From assembly GCA_903882935.1 (NCBI GenBank), contig CAIRZB010000001.1, positions 124,001 through 188,000 of the forward strand: a DNA stretch of 64,000 nucleotides, given 5' to 3'. The position numbers and the translations under genes were made by a program. How positions within the stretch are numbered: position 1 is the stretch's first letter; every line of letters begins with the position of its first letter. Below are positions 33,704 through 43,116 of this stretch, piece by piece. The notes below the pieces were generated by a model. That model did no database searches. It saw only the letters and a program-made list of their open reading frames with translations, and had not been told where the DNA came from. The stretch comes from an uncultured Parafilimonas sp. GTDB taxonomy: Bacteria > Bacteroidota > Bacteroidia > Chitinophagales > Chitinophagaceae.

Positions 33704-33976
33704 GTTTAAAAGGCCTCACACATTGTTAAAGCCAAGATAGCATTGCTTGGTATGGCGCGTGACGCTAAGGTTACCGCATCTACAAAAAGCATGTAATGGT
33801 ATCTCGGTTTTTAAAAAATCGGCTTCAAAGTCTATTAATACGAGCCTTCAAAACATGGTTCTTTAGATGAAAACGCTATGGCAGTTATAGGCTTTGAAAG
33901 TGCAGATATCGGGGCTGGTTACTTGGTGCTTGCCATACAATAAATGGGAACATTGGTAGCCTGTTATTGCCAAAAC

Positions 33977-34222
33977 CTACAACAAGCCATCAATCTTGCT
34001 GGCCAATATGCGGTCTTTGTCGGTTACAATATCCCCAGCATCGTGGGTGTTCAGCCAAATCTCCACGGTGTTGTACACATTCGTCCAGCGCGGGTGGTGG
34101 TCTGTTTTTTCCGCTTCCAGTGCCACTCGCGTCATAAAGGCAAACGCTTCTGAAAAATTTTTGAATGCAAACTTGTTGTAAAGGGTGTTATCTTTATCAA
34201 CCCAAGCTTTTTTGGTATTCAT
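33977..34222 (-). CDS. 4a-hydroxytetrahydrobiopterin dehydratase (pterin-4a-carbinolamine dehydratase)
   Basis: A small (81-aa) PCD/DCoH protein that dehydrates 4a-hydroxytetrahydrobiopterin, regenerating the cofactor of aromatic amino acid hydroxylases. The active-site motif [20 protein letters not shown] contains the paired His and Trp typical of the family, followed by [12 protein letters not shown]. It is slightly shorter than many homologues (~95-110 aa) because the N-terminal part is brief, but the catalytic core is complete. It lies 56 bp downstream of the ComB-like gene on the same strand. No phenylalanine hydroxylase is in view. Confidence 0.92.
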   Translation of the reverse strand: MNTKKAWVDKDNTLYNKFAFKNFSEAFAFMTRVALEAEKTDHHPRWTNVYNTVEIWLNTHDAGDIVTDKDRILASKIDGLL

Positions 34223-34278
34223 ATAATGGTGTTTTAGCCAATTAGCAAGTGCGGTGTGCCTTTGTTAATCGGTAATTC

Positions 34279-35001
34279 CTAACCAGCAATTAATGCGCCA
34301 TCTTTATATAAAGGCAGTACGTCAGCCGCATTTTCAGTAACGCAATATTCCAAATCTTTCTCCAACCCAAAGGCCGAAAGCCTATGCCAGTGTGTTGTTT
34401 TTCGTATAAAACTGAACATGTTGTTCTTATGTAGAGTATACATGTCTTCGGCCATCAGGCTACTGTCGCAATGGATGGTAAAATACTCCTTCACGTGGCT
34501 AACTACTGCGCCTGCAAACAGCGTGTCTTCCAAATTAAACCGGTCTTTCCAAGCCGAGCATCCCAAAATAACATTCTTGCCCTTTTTTATCAGGTGGTTG
34601 CAAACGGCTTGCAAGTTGGGGAACGACCCTGTTATGATTTCATCGGCACCGTTGTCCAACGCCATTTTAAGCAAACGGGTGCCATTGGTGGTGGTTATAA
34701 CAAGCGTTTTGTCTTCAATAAAACTGCGGGGGTATTCCGCCGGTGAATTGCCATATTGCAAACCGGGTATTACCTTTCCGTCTCGTTCGCCGGCGGTTAT
34801 GGCCCCCAGGGTTTTACCTATCGCAATGCATTCCTCCACGTTAGCAACAGGCACCACCTTTGCGGCGCCGTTGTGCAAGGCGGTGGCTATAGTTGAGGTG
34901 GCGCGGAACACGTCAATAATCACTACCACGCTGTTAGAAACGTCGTAAATGCCCAACAACTTGGGTGATAGTACTGTGTGTAAAAATGGTTTTTGGCTCA
35001 T
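34279..35001 (-). CDS. 2-phosphosulfolactate phosphatase (ComB family)
   Basis: Mg-dependent phosphatase family that converts 2-phosphosulfolactate to sulfolactate, known from coenzyme M synthesis in methanogens but widespread in bacteria. Recognisable segments are VVVIIDVFRATSTI, GERDGKVIPGLQYGNSPAEY, VITTTNGTRLL and LGCSAWKDRFNLEDT. ATG 35001 (MSQKPFLH) gives 240 aa; the frame extends 21 residues further upstream without family similarity. Coenzyme M is not expected in this organism; sulfolactate could feed a cysteate/sulfonolipid route or the enzyme may act on another phosphate ester. The pterin dehydratase gene follows in the same direction. Confidence 0.87.
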   Translation of the reverse strand: MSQKPFLHTVLSPKLLGIYDVSNSVVVIIDVFRATSTIATALHNGAAKVVPVANVEECIAIGKTLGAITAGERDGKVIPGLQYGNSPAEYPRSFIEDKTLVITTTNGTRLLKMALDNGADEIITGSFPNLQAVCNHLIKKGKNVILGCSAWKDRFNLEDTLFAGAVVSHVKEYFTIHCDSSLMAEDMYTLHKNNMFSFIRKTTHWHRLSAFGLEKDLEYCVTENAADVLPLYKDGALIAG

Positions 35002-35092
35002 ACCGTGCAAATATAGCAGAATGGACAACTTGTGAGAAATCCGGGCCGTTGGTGCTGTTGCCAATCATAGCCAAATTGTGCCTCAAATCACA

Positions 35093-35100
35093 TATCTTTA
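35093..35100 (+). promoter_or_regulatory. Candidate -7 promoter box TATCTTTA (permease gene)
   Basis: One-base variant of TAnnTTTG, same octamer as at 11873 and 24197, but about 100 bp before the permease ATG, implying a leader of about 95 nt. Confidence 0.35.
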
Positions 35101-35201
35101 AAGCTTACGGTAAATAATTTCTCGGTCGTATCCTCTCACCTGCATTGCATGCGGGTTTGATAAAGTAACCGTTGATTACCTAAAAGCAAGCAAACAAACT
35201 C

Positions 35202-36653
35202 ATGCAAAAACAGCCAAACGAAAACGCAGCACAATTTACTACGGAAGGCTTTAAGCGCAGGCTAGGCCTTACAACTACCATATTGCTTGTAATAGGCACC
35301 ATTATCGGCTCGGGCATTTTTATGAAGCCTGCACTAATGGCCAAGCAACTCGGCTCGCCCTTGGCGCAACTAAGCGTATGGGTGTTGGCGGGCATTATTT
35401 CGCTAACGGGCGCGCTCAGTAACGCAGAAGTGGCTGCCATGTTTCCTGAAACAGGTGGCCAGTATGTTTTTTTTAAAAAAATGTACGGCAACGGCTTTGC
35501 TTTTTTGTATGGTTGGGCGGCCTTTACGGTAATTAACACCGGTGGGGTTGCTTCTTTGGCTTATGTAAGCTCTCTGTATACCAATTATTTTATTCACCTG
35601 CCTAATTTTTCGCAAACGGTTGAGCAGTCTGTCATGCTCCATATACCGCTGGTGGGCGACATACATCCGTTGGAAAATGCAGGGGTTAAAGTACTTACTG
35701 TTTTGCTGGTGGTGTTTTTTACTTTTGTTAACTACCGCAGCCTGCGGTTTGGCAGTTTGTTGCAGAATGTTTTTACATCCCTTAAAATTGTAGCCATCGC
35801 TTTGCTTATTGGCGGCATTTTTATTTCAGGGCGTGGTTCGCTTGCAAATATCCTCACCCCATCACCCACCATGCCGCATGGCTTTGCCTTGCTAAGTGGC
35901 TATGTGGCGGCATTGGGGGCGGCGTTTTGGGGGTATGAAGGCTGGAACTTTATTACCTACGTGGCTGGGGAAGTAAAAAATCCGCAAAAAAATATCCCAA
36001 AGGGGTTGTTTGTGGGCGTTATGGTGGTTATTGCCATTTATTGCCTCGTGTATTTGGCCTATGCTTATGTTATGCCTGTTGGCCAAATGGCTGCGTCGCA
36101 ATTTGTGGCATCTGATGCCGCCTCCATTGCCTGGGGTGTTGTTGGCGGGTCGCTTATTGCCCTGCTCATCATCCTTTCAACCACCGGCACCACCCATAGT
36201 AACATCTTAACCATGGCAAGGGTTACCTATGCCATGGCGGGCGAAAGCAAATGGTTTGCAAAAGCGGGCCGGTTGCAGCCTGTTTACAAAACCCCTGGCA
36301 ATGCCTTATGGTTGAATTGTTGTTGGACCATCGTACTCATTGTCAGCGGGTCTTTCGATATTCTTACCAGCATGCTGGTTTTTGTAACCTGGTTTTTTTA
36401 CGGCAGCAGTGCATTAGGGGTTATTATACTGCGTTTTAAAATGAAGGATGTGCCAAGGCCATACCGGGTTTGGGGATACCCTTTTGTAACCTTTCTTTTT
36501 GTGGGGTTCACGGCCTTTTTTTTGGCGGTAACCCTTTATACTGACATCAGTAACTATTTGGCGGGCAAAACAACGCTGGTAAACTCCCTTTTGGGGGCGC
36601 TTATTACTTGTGCCGGTATACCTGTGTACTATTTTTCCCGTAAAAAGACATAA
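35202..36653 (+). CDS. APC-family amino acid permease
   Basis: A 483-aa integral membrane transporter of the amino acid-polyamine-organocation superfamily, LAT/b0,+-like by look. About 12 hydrophobic segments follow a short polar N-terminus. The first helix contains the substrate-binding unwound motif IGTIIGSGIFMKP; the fourth to sixth region has FWGYEGWNFITYVAGEVKNP, typical of the family. It should take up or exchange amino acids. There is no regulatory partner; ssb follows 118 bp later on the same strand but is probably separately expressed. The specific amino acid cannot be assigned. Confidence 0.92.
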   Translation: MQKQPNENAAQFTTEGFKRRLGLTTTILLVIGTIIGSGIFMKPALMAKQLGSPLAQLSVWVLAGIISLTGALSNAEVAAMFPETGGQYVFFKKMYGNGFAFLYGWAAFTVINTGGVASLAYVSSLYTNYFIHLPNFSQTVEQSVMLHIPLVGDIHPLENAGVKVLTVLLVVFFTFVNYRSLRFGSLLQNVFTSLKIVAIALLIGGIFISGRGSLANILTPSPTMPHGFALLSGYVAALGAAFWGYEGWNFITYVAGEVKNPQKNIPKGLFVGVMVVIAIYCLVYLAYAYVMPVGQMAASQFVASDAASIAWGVVGGSLIALLIILSTTGTTHSNILTMARVTYAMAGESKWFAKAGRLQPVYKTPGNALWLNCCWTIVLIVSGSFDILTSMLVFVTWFFYGSSALGVIILRFKMKDVPRPYRVWGYPFVTFLFVGFTAFFLAVTLYTDISNYLAGKTTLVNSLLGALITCAGIPVYYFSRKKT

Positions 36654-36771
36654 TCAAGCTTTGCCGGCCGCGCCTGCGGTATTTTCCTGGCATATTTTAG
36701 TTTAATGAAAAAATAACCTTACCATTATTTTTTTTATTAAATTGCTGTTCTATAACGATAAAATTTGTCAT

Positions 36772-37230
36772 ATGATTAAACTACAGGTAATTGGTAATTT
36801 GGGGAAAGACTGCGTAGTAAACTCGGTAAACGGTAAAAATGTTATAAACTTCAGTGTTGCGCACACGGAAAAATTCCGCGACAGTATGGGTAACCAAAAA
36901 GATAGGACGATTTGGGTTGAATGTGCCTATTGGACAGATAAAACCGGCATAACCCCGTACCTTAAAAAAGGCTCGCAGGTATATGTGGAAGGCACGCCCG
37001 ATGTGCGTACTTACCAAACCCAAGACGGCAGGCAGGGTGCCGCACTAAGCCTTCGCATATCAAACGTGCAGTTGTTGGGCAGTAAAGGCAACGGTGAAGG
37101 CGGCAATGGCGATCACGGCCCTTCTTCCTACCAAGCACCTTCTTCCCAGGGGTATGGCAATGCCCAACACGCCGCAGTGGCACACCATGCAGACATGAGT
37201 GAGCCAGTGGTGGACGATTTGCCGTTTTAA
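36772..37230 (+). CDS. ssb: Single-stranded DNA-binding protein
   Basis: A 152-aa bacterial SSB. The OB-fold occupies residues ~1-105 (MIKLQVIGNLGKDCVVNSVN, TIWVECAYWTD, GSQVYVEGTPDVRTYQTQDG, LRISNVQLLG). A Gly/Ser/Gln/His-rich flexible linker follows, and the conserved acidic tail ends in DDLPF, the docking site for replication and repair partners. ATG 36772 is chosen; an in-frame extension of ten residues from 36742 does not fit the family. It carries a good intrinsic terminator just downstream. The genome may encode a second, main SSB; this could be either copy. Confidence 0.95.
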   Translation: MIKLQVIGNLGKDCVVNSVNGKNVINFSVAHTEKFRDSMGNQKDRTIWVECAYWTDKTGITPYLKKGSQVYVEGTPDVRTYQTQDGRQGAALSLRISNVQLLGSKGNGEGGNGDHGPSSYQAPSSQGYGNAQHAAVAHHADMSEPVVDDLPF

Positions 37231-37251
37231 CAACCAAACAAGTTACATAAT

Positions 37252-37281
37252 AGGGCAGTTTTAAAAACCTGCCCTTTTTTT
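37252..37281 (+). terminator. Intrinsic terminator after ssb
   Basis: AGGGCAG / CTGCCCT stem (7 bp, loop TTTTAAAAAC) followed by a run of seven T. It lies 22 bp past the ssb stop. Confidence 0.85.
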
Positions 37282-37313
37282 ATGCAATAAAATTTAGCAA
37301 ATACCAAATTCAA

Positions 37314-37321
37314 TAATTTTA
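37314..37321 (+). promoter_or_regulatory. Candidate -7 promoter box TAATTTTA (FAD oxidoreductase gene)
   Basis: One-base variant of TAnnTTTG ending 4 bp before the FAD-oxidoreductase ATG, so a leaderless transcript would result if it is functional. No -33 element stands out. Confidence 0.3.
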
Positions 37322-37325
37322 ATGT

Positions 37326-39272
37326 ATGCAAAAATGCTCGTTTGTGCTTTTACTATTGCTGGGTATCTTAAACAGTTATAGCCAGCAAACATTACATACA
37401 AAAGTTTTGGTGGTTGGCGGCACTACGGGCGGTACCGCAGCAGGTATACAGTGCGCCAGGCAAGGCATAGCCACTGCCATTGTTGAGCAAACGCCTATGC
37501 TGGGTGGTATGCTTACCGCTGCAGCAGTAAGCTGTACCGATGGCAATGATTTGTTGCACAGCGGTATGTGGCAGCAGTTGAGGGAAGCACTGTACGCGCA
37601 TTACGGCAAACGTGGGCTGGGCACGGGTTGGGTGAGCGAAACCTGTTTTGAACCCCATGTGGCCGATAGTATTTTTAAGGCATGGGCAACCGCTGAAAAA
37701 CAACTGGCAGTGTACTACGGTTGGTATTTTAACAACGTGATTAAAACCGGCAACAAAATAACGGGCGCCAGTTTTGTGAATGAAAAAGGGGAGACATTGG
37801 TTGCCTATGCCGATATTGTAATTGATGCCACTGAGCTAGGCGATGTTTTTGCAAATGCTGGCGCGGGCTACGACTTGGGTATGGAAGACCCTGCTTACAG
37901 CAGTGAGCCTGAGGCCCGCCAAAAAATAAATATTATACAAGATATAACCTGGGCCGCCGTGCTAAAAGATTATGGCAGTGGTGCTGATATGCGTATTACA
38001 AAACCAGCGGGTTATGATGAACGAAAATATTATTGCAGCACCAGCGATGCCCCTTGTTTTGAAAAACCGTATGCCCTGAACACCAAGCAGGTGTTAAATT
38101 ATGGCTTTTTAACCAGCCTAGATTCCCTTCACCCAAAGTACATGCTTAACTGGCCGATACATGGCAACGATTTTTATTTGAATGCGGTTGAGATGAAACC
38201 CATTGACCGCCTTCAGGCGTACGCAGGTGCCAAAAAACAAACACTTGGATTTATTTACTTTTTACAAACCAAGCTGGGGTATAAAAACATAGGGCTTGCA
38301 AATGATGAAGCAAACAGCGGGTTGGCTTATATACCCTATAACCGGGAGGGCAGGAGGGTAAAAGGCGTAGTGCGTTTTACCATAAGCCATATAAAAACAC
38401 CTTATGACTATACGCTTTACCGAACGGGCATAGCAGTGGGTGACTACCCGGTTGACCACCACCATGGCCAATACGCAGGCAAAGTTCCTGCTATACCATT
38501 CCCCAAAATACCGGCGTTTACTATACCGTTGGGGGCTTTAGTACCCAAGGGAGTAGACGGGTTAATTGTTTGCGAAAAAGGCGTATCCGTAAGCAATATA
38601 GCCAATGGCACCACTAGGCTGCAACCTGTTGTACTGTTAACAGGGCAAGCCGCAGGTATTGCGGCCGCGCAATGTGTGCAAAAACGCATTATGCCCCGCC
38701 AAATTGATGTTAGGGGTGTGCAAAGTGAACTGCTGGCCAATAAATGTTACCTGATGCCTTTTTGCGATGTGCAACCAAGCGACAGCGCTTGGCAAGCCGT
38801 GCAAAAAATTGGCGTGCTTGGCATATTAAAAGGCGTTGGCAAAAGTGAAGGCTGGGAAAATAAAATGTTTTTTTACCCCGATAGTTTGGTTAGCGCCCGG
38901 GAGCTTTTGGGTGGTTTGCATAATTTTTTTGGGCCTTACCCGTCAAAATTTAAGGCAACTGACACCATGCCCCTTAACAGAAACACAGCCTGGTTTATGA
39001 TAACCGAAATGCAACACTTTATTGCTTTGAAAAAAAACATCAAGCACCAATACCCTTCGGAGGCATTCAATGAATGGATTGGGGCATTAGAAAAAGCTGG
39101 CTTGCATGTTAACAAAACTAATAGTGAGCGTGAGGCCTTTGCTGAATTGGAGAAGCCGGTTACCCGCAAAGAAATTGCAGCAATGTGCGATTACCTTTTT
39201 ATGCAGCCATTTGAACAGTATTGCGATTTTGCCGGAAAAATTACGTTTGCAAACCCAACAGTGGCACATTAA
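37326..39272 (+). CDS. Exported FAD-dependent oxidoreductase
   Basis: A 648-aa protein with signal peptide (MQKCSFVLLLLLGILNSYSQ) and an FAD-binding Rossmann motif right after it (VLVVGGTTGGTAAGIQCARQ, the GxGxxG equivalent), then PMLGGMLTAAAVSCTDGN, and near the C-terminal third an FAD-contacting GQAAGIAAAQC. It matches the FAD_oxidored family (PF12831) of exported flavoproteins frequent in Bacteroidota next to glycan genes; the substrate may be a sugar-derived alcohol. The last ~170 residues are a separate helical extension. The ATG at 37326 lies close to an upstream promoter-like box. Export of a flavoprotein implies transport of the folded protein or cofactor supply in the periplasm. Confidence 0.88.
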   Translation: MQKCSFVLLLLLGILNSYSQQTLHTKVLVVGGTTGGTAAGIQCARQGIATAIVEQTPMLGGMLTAAAVSCTDGNDLLHSGMWQQLREALYAHYGKRGLGTGWVSETCFEPHVADSIFKAWATAEKQLAVYYGWYFNNVIKTGNKITGASFVNEKGETLVAYADIVIDATELGDVFANAGAGYDLGMEDPAYSSEPEARQKINIIQDITWAAVLKDYGSGADMRITKPAGYDERKYYCSTSDAPCFEKPYALNTKQVLNYGFLTSLDSLHPKYMLNWPIHGNDFYLNAVEMKPIDRLQAYAGAKKQTLGFIYFLQTKLGYKNIGLANDEANSGLAYIPYNREGRRVKGVVRFTISHIKTPYDYTLYRTGIAVGDYPVDHHHGQYAGKVPAIPFPKIPAFTIPLGALVPKGVDGLIVCEKGVSVSNIANGTTRLQPVVLLTGQAAGIAAAQCVQKRIMPRQIDVRGVQSELLANKCYLMPFCDVQPSDSAWQAVQKIGVLGILKGVGKSEGWENKMFFYPDSLVSARELLGGLHNFFGPYPSKFKATDTMPLNRNTAWFMITEMQHFIALKKNIKHQYPSEAFNEWIGALEKAGLHVNKTNSEREAFAELEKPVTRKEIAAMCDYLFMQPFEQYCDFAGKITFANPTVAH

Positions 39273-39688
39273 AAAAACATGCAATTTTTTAGTTTTTCGG
39301 TTTGCCAACATTGAATCTGCACTACTGCGAAAATAAATATTTATGCCTGAGGCAACGCGTTTGTTTTTACTGCGTATGTATTAAAAGTAAGAGATTAAAC
39401 GGTTGACAACCTGCAACATATAAGCAACCTATGGAAAACCACCATTAATGTTTAAGGCGGCGCTGCCTAAATAAAGGACACCTTTTTAATAAAACTATTT
39501 TAGGGCTGTAAAAGTAAAAGCTGTAGTATGTACGCTGCTGGCCTGGAGTACTATTATGCGCTTACAGCAAAAATTATTGCAATTTGGGATTACGGGGAAA
39601 GTTGCACCTATGAATCACTGGGGCCTGCGGTAGATTTTGTGCTGAGGCCTGGCCCCTGTGATTGCTGGGTTACACTATTGGGTTACGG
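39273..39688. other. 416-bp intergenic region, nothing recognised
   Basis: Between the stops of the convergent FAD-oxidoreductase and DUF1028 genes. I see no convincing ORF (a 60-codon frame at 39528 looks random), no RNA fold, no strong terminator and no repeat. Confidence 0.5.
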
Positions 39689-40675
39689 CTATTGCGCCAA
39701 TATTTTTTGAAGGTCTCCGTCACTTACTGTTAGCGATTTTATCGGCACTAACCTACGGGTTAATTCCTTGTAATTTTTATCCCCCGCAAATATTTTTTTA
39801 AGCATAGGCAGTGCTTCTGCCACGCGGCCGTTGTTGCATAAAGCAATGGCCGTCCAATACTGCATTTCCGTATTTGCCGGAAACATATCCATCGCCGCAT
39901 GGTATTCTGCCATGGCTTTTGGCATATCATTTTTCTCAGTCGCCAAGTCGCCGGCGTTCATGTGGCCATAAGCAATGGTTAAATTATACAACCGCCTCAA
40001 TTCCTTTAATGGCTGGGGGCTGTCATCCACCCTTATGTCCAAGGTTTTGTCATCCCAAGGCTCGTTTGTTTTTGTGCCTTTTACCACTATTAATCCTGCC
40101 GCCTGCATGCCGCGTATGTCGCCGCCAGCTAGTTGTGCTGCATCCAATGCTGCCAAAACCCTTTCAGCCAAGGGCTTACCTGTTGAGGCATTGAATGCTT
40201 TGGCCATATTGGCACAAACGGTGCCTGTAAGCATCATGTTGCTTTGCACGCTAAAATTGCTACCAGTTAAGTGCATGGCATATTTTATACAGTTTTTGCC
40301 GGTGTGTGCGGCAGCATTGCCTTTGCTGTCTAACACCGCAACCTGCCTTACATCTTCTGCCGCATCGGTTTTTACCAAGCTGTCTAACGCTTGCTGGGCG
40401 GTAAAGCCTTGTTTTAACAGGGCAAGCGCTTTTGGGCCGTATGATTTATTTACCGCAGCCTGTGTGGCAACTACGCCCACACCGGCCTCGCCCCACGGCA
40501 CCAATGTGCCTACGCCAAACCAATGGCTTTGCACGCCAACCGCCATTTCGCCCGTAATACTGTCGCGGGCTACTATGGAAAAAGTGTGTACCTGTGGCTC
40601 GTTGTGTTTATGCATTTGTGCAACACTCGGCAAGTATAATAGCACTGAAATTAAACATGTAATAGGCTTTAGCAT
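39689..40675 (-). CDS. DUF1028 (Ntn-hydrolase-like) protein with C-terminal TPR-like region
   Basis: A 328-aa exported protein with signal peptide (MLKPITCLISVLLYLPSVAQ) and a DUF1028 domain (residues ~30-225) beginning THFSIVARD-like as HTFSIVARDSITGEMAVGVQ, with GVVATQAAVNKSYGPKAL and GGDIRGMQAAGLIVV. DUF1028 belongs to the Ntn-hydrolase-like fold; its substrate is unknown. The last ~90 residues form two helical TPR-like units (LTIAYGHMNAGDLATEKNDM; WTAIALCNNGRVAEALPMLK). The ATG at 40675 is supported by the signal peptide; 25 in-frame residues upstream are not. It lies downstream of the PDZ protein on the same strand but after that gene's terminator. Confidence 0.88.
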   Translation of the reverse strand: MLKPITCLISVLLYLPSVAQMHKHNEPQVHTFSIVARDSITGEMAVGVQSHWFGVGTLVPWGEAGVGVVATQAAVNKSYGPKALALLKQGFTAQQALDSLVKTDAAEDVRQVAVLDSKGNAAAHTGKNCIKYAMHLTGSNFSVQSNMMLTGTVCANMAKAFNASTGKPLAERVLAALDAAQLAGGDIRGMQAAGLIVVKGTKTNEPWDDKTLDIRVDDSPQPLKELRRLYNLTIAYGHMNAGDLATEKNDMPKAMAEYHAAMDMFPANTEMQYWTAIALCNNGRVAEALPMLKKIFAGDKNYKELTRRLVPIKSLTVSDGDLQKILAQ

Positions 40676-40761
40676 ATAATATGGCTGTTTAGCGTAAAAG
40701 TAACCACTGTAATTGAAACGCAGTGGGTTGCAGCTTTTTTGTATGTGCATATATTAAAAAA

Positions 40762-40783
40762 GCCGCTGTTAAAAAACAGCGGC
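40762..40783 (-). terminator. Intrinsic terminator after the PDZ protein gene
   Basis: GCCGCTGTT / AACAGCGGC, 9-bp perfect stem with a 4-nt loop. On the minus strand it is followed by TTTTTTAAT. It lies about 30 bp past the stop of the gene at 40813. Confidence 0.88.
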
Positions 40784-40812
40784 AAATGCACATGAGAGAA
40801 ATATACAAACCG

Positions 40813-41775
40813 TTATAAATTACTTGTCTTTAATTCCTTGGGATACTTAACTGTAACTGTTTTTGTTTCGCCGCTGTGCAGGTATGTTACTTTAAAGGTA
40901 TCGCCTTCCTTGCCGTCTTTAATGGCGGCCTTTAGGTCGTCAACACTTGTAATATCCTTGTCATTTACCTTGGTAATAACATCATCGTCTTTTATGCCGG
41001 CTTTATCGGCAGGTGTTTCATCTTCCACATCTAACACTTTAACGCCCTTGCCATCCTCGGTGTCCTGCACTTGCAAGCCCATATGGGGCTTTGCCTTGTA
41101 AAATCCATATGAATGTGCTTGCGGCATTACTTTAAGGTTAAAATTGTTGCCGCTGTTAAGCCCAAAAATACGCAAGTCCTTATTTTTTTGTAGGGTAGCG
41201 GTAGCCGTACCCTCTTTTCCTTCGCGTTTATAGGTAATATTAACTTTGTCTTCCGGTTTGTATTTGCCTACTGCTTTGTACAGGTCGTCGCCGTCAGCAA
41301 TTTTTTCATCACCCAGCTTCGTAATAATGTCACCTTCTTTCAGGCCGGCTTTGTCGGCGGCACTTTCCTCAGTAACATCGGTAACTTTTGCGCCCTCGTC
41401 TGTTTTTTCGGTCATAACACCTAGCAAAGCTTTATTGCTTTTAATGTCGCGGCCAAAATTGTTTTTGGTCATGTTCCAGTCACCGCTGGCGATGGAGGGG
41501 TTAGTAAAAGTAAATGTGTTTGTGGTAAGGTCGTTTTCATCTTTATACACTTCCACGTTATCGCCTTTAAACGCATCAACGGGTTTGCCGTTCACCGTAA
41601 TTTTATCTCCGTCTACCACCACCGTCAACTTTTCGGTTGTTTTACCTTTTTTGCGGATAACGATATTTTGCTCAGTCTTGATTTTTACCCCGTCGCCTTT
41701 GGCATCTTGGGCGTGGCTGTTTGTTGAAAAGCCGAGAATTAATACTGCGGCCGCCGATTTTAAAAAGTTATGCAT
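40813..41775 (-). CDS. Periplasmic double-PDZ protein
   Basis: A 320-aa exported protein with signal peptide ending at SHAQ and two PDZ domains without any protease domain. The first spans roughly residues 115-200 (ALLGVMTEKTDEGAKVTDV, then ADKAGLKEGDIITKLGDEKI); the second roughly 230-310 (HMGLQVQDTEDGKGVKVLDV, then ADKAGIKDDDVITKVNDKDI). The segment before them is highly charged (Lys/Asp-rich) with a beta-type pattern (KLTVVVDGDKITVNGKPV). Lacking the Ser protease module of HtrA/DegP, it probably acts as a scaffold or binding protein for C-terminal peptides in the periplasm. It is monocistronic, with its own terminator. Confidence 0.85.
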   Translation of the reverse strand: MHNFLKSAAAVLILGFSTNSHAQDAKGDGVKIKTEQNIVIRKKGKTTEKLTVVVDGDKITVNGKPVDAFKGDNVEVYKDENDLTTNTFTFTNPSIASGDWNMTKNNFGRDIKSNKALLGVMTEKTDEGAKVTDVTEESAADKAGLKEGDIITKLGDEKIADGDDLYKAVGKYKPEDKVNITYKREGKEGTATATLQKNKDLRIFGLNSGNNFNLKVMPQAHSYGFYKAKPHMGLQVQDTEDGKGVKVLDVEDETPADKAGIKDDDVITKVNDKDITSVDDLKAAIKDGKEGDTFKVTYLHSGETKTVTVKYPKELKTSNL

Positions 41776-42033
41776 GGCTTTTGTTTTTAATGTTCTACGA
41801 ATACTTTAGTAGACCAAAAATAGGGTAAATTTTGATATACGAAAAGTTTCGGAAATGTTAAATCGAAAATTATTTTACTTGGGTATATTCTATGTGACAC
41901 TCATTATGACAAATATGCCGAGGGCGAATGATATTTTATAAATGCTTTATGGCATGTTAATATCTCATCAAAGCTTTTATTGGGGTGGCAACAGTAAGGC
42001 CAAAACCAAACTGGATAACAAGTTGGGGGTGAT

Positions 42034-43116
42034 TTATCCCATACTTTTGGCGATAAGGCTATGAAAATGGTGCGTGCCCGTTTCATGCTTTACTGAATAC
42101 CGGCCATGGCTATAAAACCTACTTCGTATGCCCTTCTGCACGTTTTCAACCACTTCTTCGTCTTCCAACTCCACCGTGTCCAAACCGCTGCCGGCACCCG
42201 TGTTAAATTTGCTTTCGTCACTTACAAATACAAGAAACGAAACTTTGCATTCGCCAACGCCTGTTGGCTGCACCAGGTTGAACGAAAGCCCCCAAGGGTA
42301 AAAATTAAACATCATGTTAGGGTACACCCAAAAATAGTAGGCGGCCACTTGCTTGCCGTAGTCGGGGCTGGTGGTGGGTAGGTTAAAGCAAACATCGCCT
42401 TTTTTGCCAATACCCAATTGTAGGTTGCTGTAGGTAAATATTTCGGTGGTGTACTCGCCAAAATCCAACACTTGGTTAAGGCCCGCGTGCACAAAAGGTA
42501 TGTGGAATCCCTCCAAATAGTTTTCGCAGTAAAGCGCCCAATTGGCTTTTACAAAATAATCTTTGCTAAGGGCTGGTTTAAATATTAGCTGATCCATGGG
42601 AAACCAATCCATCCGCTCTTGCATATCCTTAAACACCTCGTTGGCGGGTATGGTAGGCTGTAAGCTAGTAAACAGCAGATTGCCCCATTCAAACACAGGT
42701 AAGTTATGCAGGTTATCTGCCTCGGTTGGAAAGTTCTCCACCTCCTTAAACTCCGGCATGGATGTGAATTTGCCGTCTAACGAAAACTGCCGCCCATGGT
42801 ATTTACATCGCAGTTGGTTTAATTGGCAGGCTTTGTACACCATCAAATTGCCGCGGTGGGTGCAAACATTGCTCATGCAATGCAGCATTCCTTCTTTGGT
42901 TTTCGTAAGCAGCAGCGGTTCGTTCAAATAACCGTCCAATAATGTAAATGGATAGGCCGATGCTGGTTCTGTAACAAGGCCGCTATCGCCGATAAACTGC
43001 CAGGAAGGCGCGAATATTTTTTCTTTCGATTCTTCAAAACATTCTTGGCTCGTATAATACTCTTTGCTTATTGTATTGGCCCTGGCAATGTTGTTATGGA
43101 TAGTAAACCTTGGCAT
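42034..43116 (-). CDS. Rieske 2Fe-2S aromatic-ring/amine oxygenase alpha subunit
   Basis: A 360-aa Rieske non-heme iron oxygenase large subunit. The Rieske centre has CTHRGNL (C-x-H) and CKYHG (C-x2-H) at about residues 83-106; the catalytic domain contains NYLEGFHIPFVHAGL with the two His of the mononuclear iron site. The shape resembles choline/carnitine/stachydrine-type demethylases as much as true ring dioxygenases. The reductase and ferredoxin partners are not adjacent, so it relies on components elsewhere. ATG 43116 (MPRFTIHNN) is preferred; 27 in-frame upstream residues are not family-like. The substrate is open. Confidence 0.87.
   Translation of the reverse strand: MPRFTIHNNIARANTISKEYYTSQECFEESKEKIFAPSWQFIGDSGLVTEPASAYPFTLLDGYLNEPLLLTKTKEGMLHCMSNVCTHRGNLMVYKACQLNQLRCKYHGRQFSLDGKFTSMPEFKEVENFPTEADNLHNLPVFEWGNLLFTSLQPTIPANEVFKDMQERMDWFPMDQLIFKPALSKDYFVKANWALYCENYLEGFHIPFVHAGLNQVLDFGEYTTEIFTYSNLQLGIGKKGDVCFNLPTTSPDYGKQVAAYYFWVYPNMMFNFYPWGLSFNLVQPTGVGECKVSFLVFVSDESKFNTGAGSGLDTVELEDEEVVENVQKGIRSRFYSHGRYSVKHETGTHHFHSLIAKSMG

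Noticed and set aside
36742..36771. Upstream in-frame start for ssb
   Set aside because: SSB proteins begin directly at the first OB-fold strand; MIKLQVIGNLG at 36772 matches that.
39528..39710. 60-codon plus-strand frame in the FAD-oxidoreductase/DUF1028 gap
   Set aside because: Overlaps the end of the DUF1028 gene antisense, with no motif or initiation signal.
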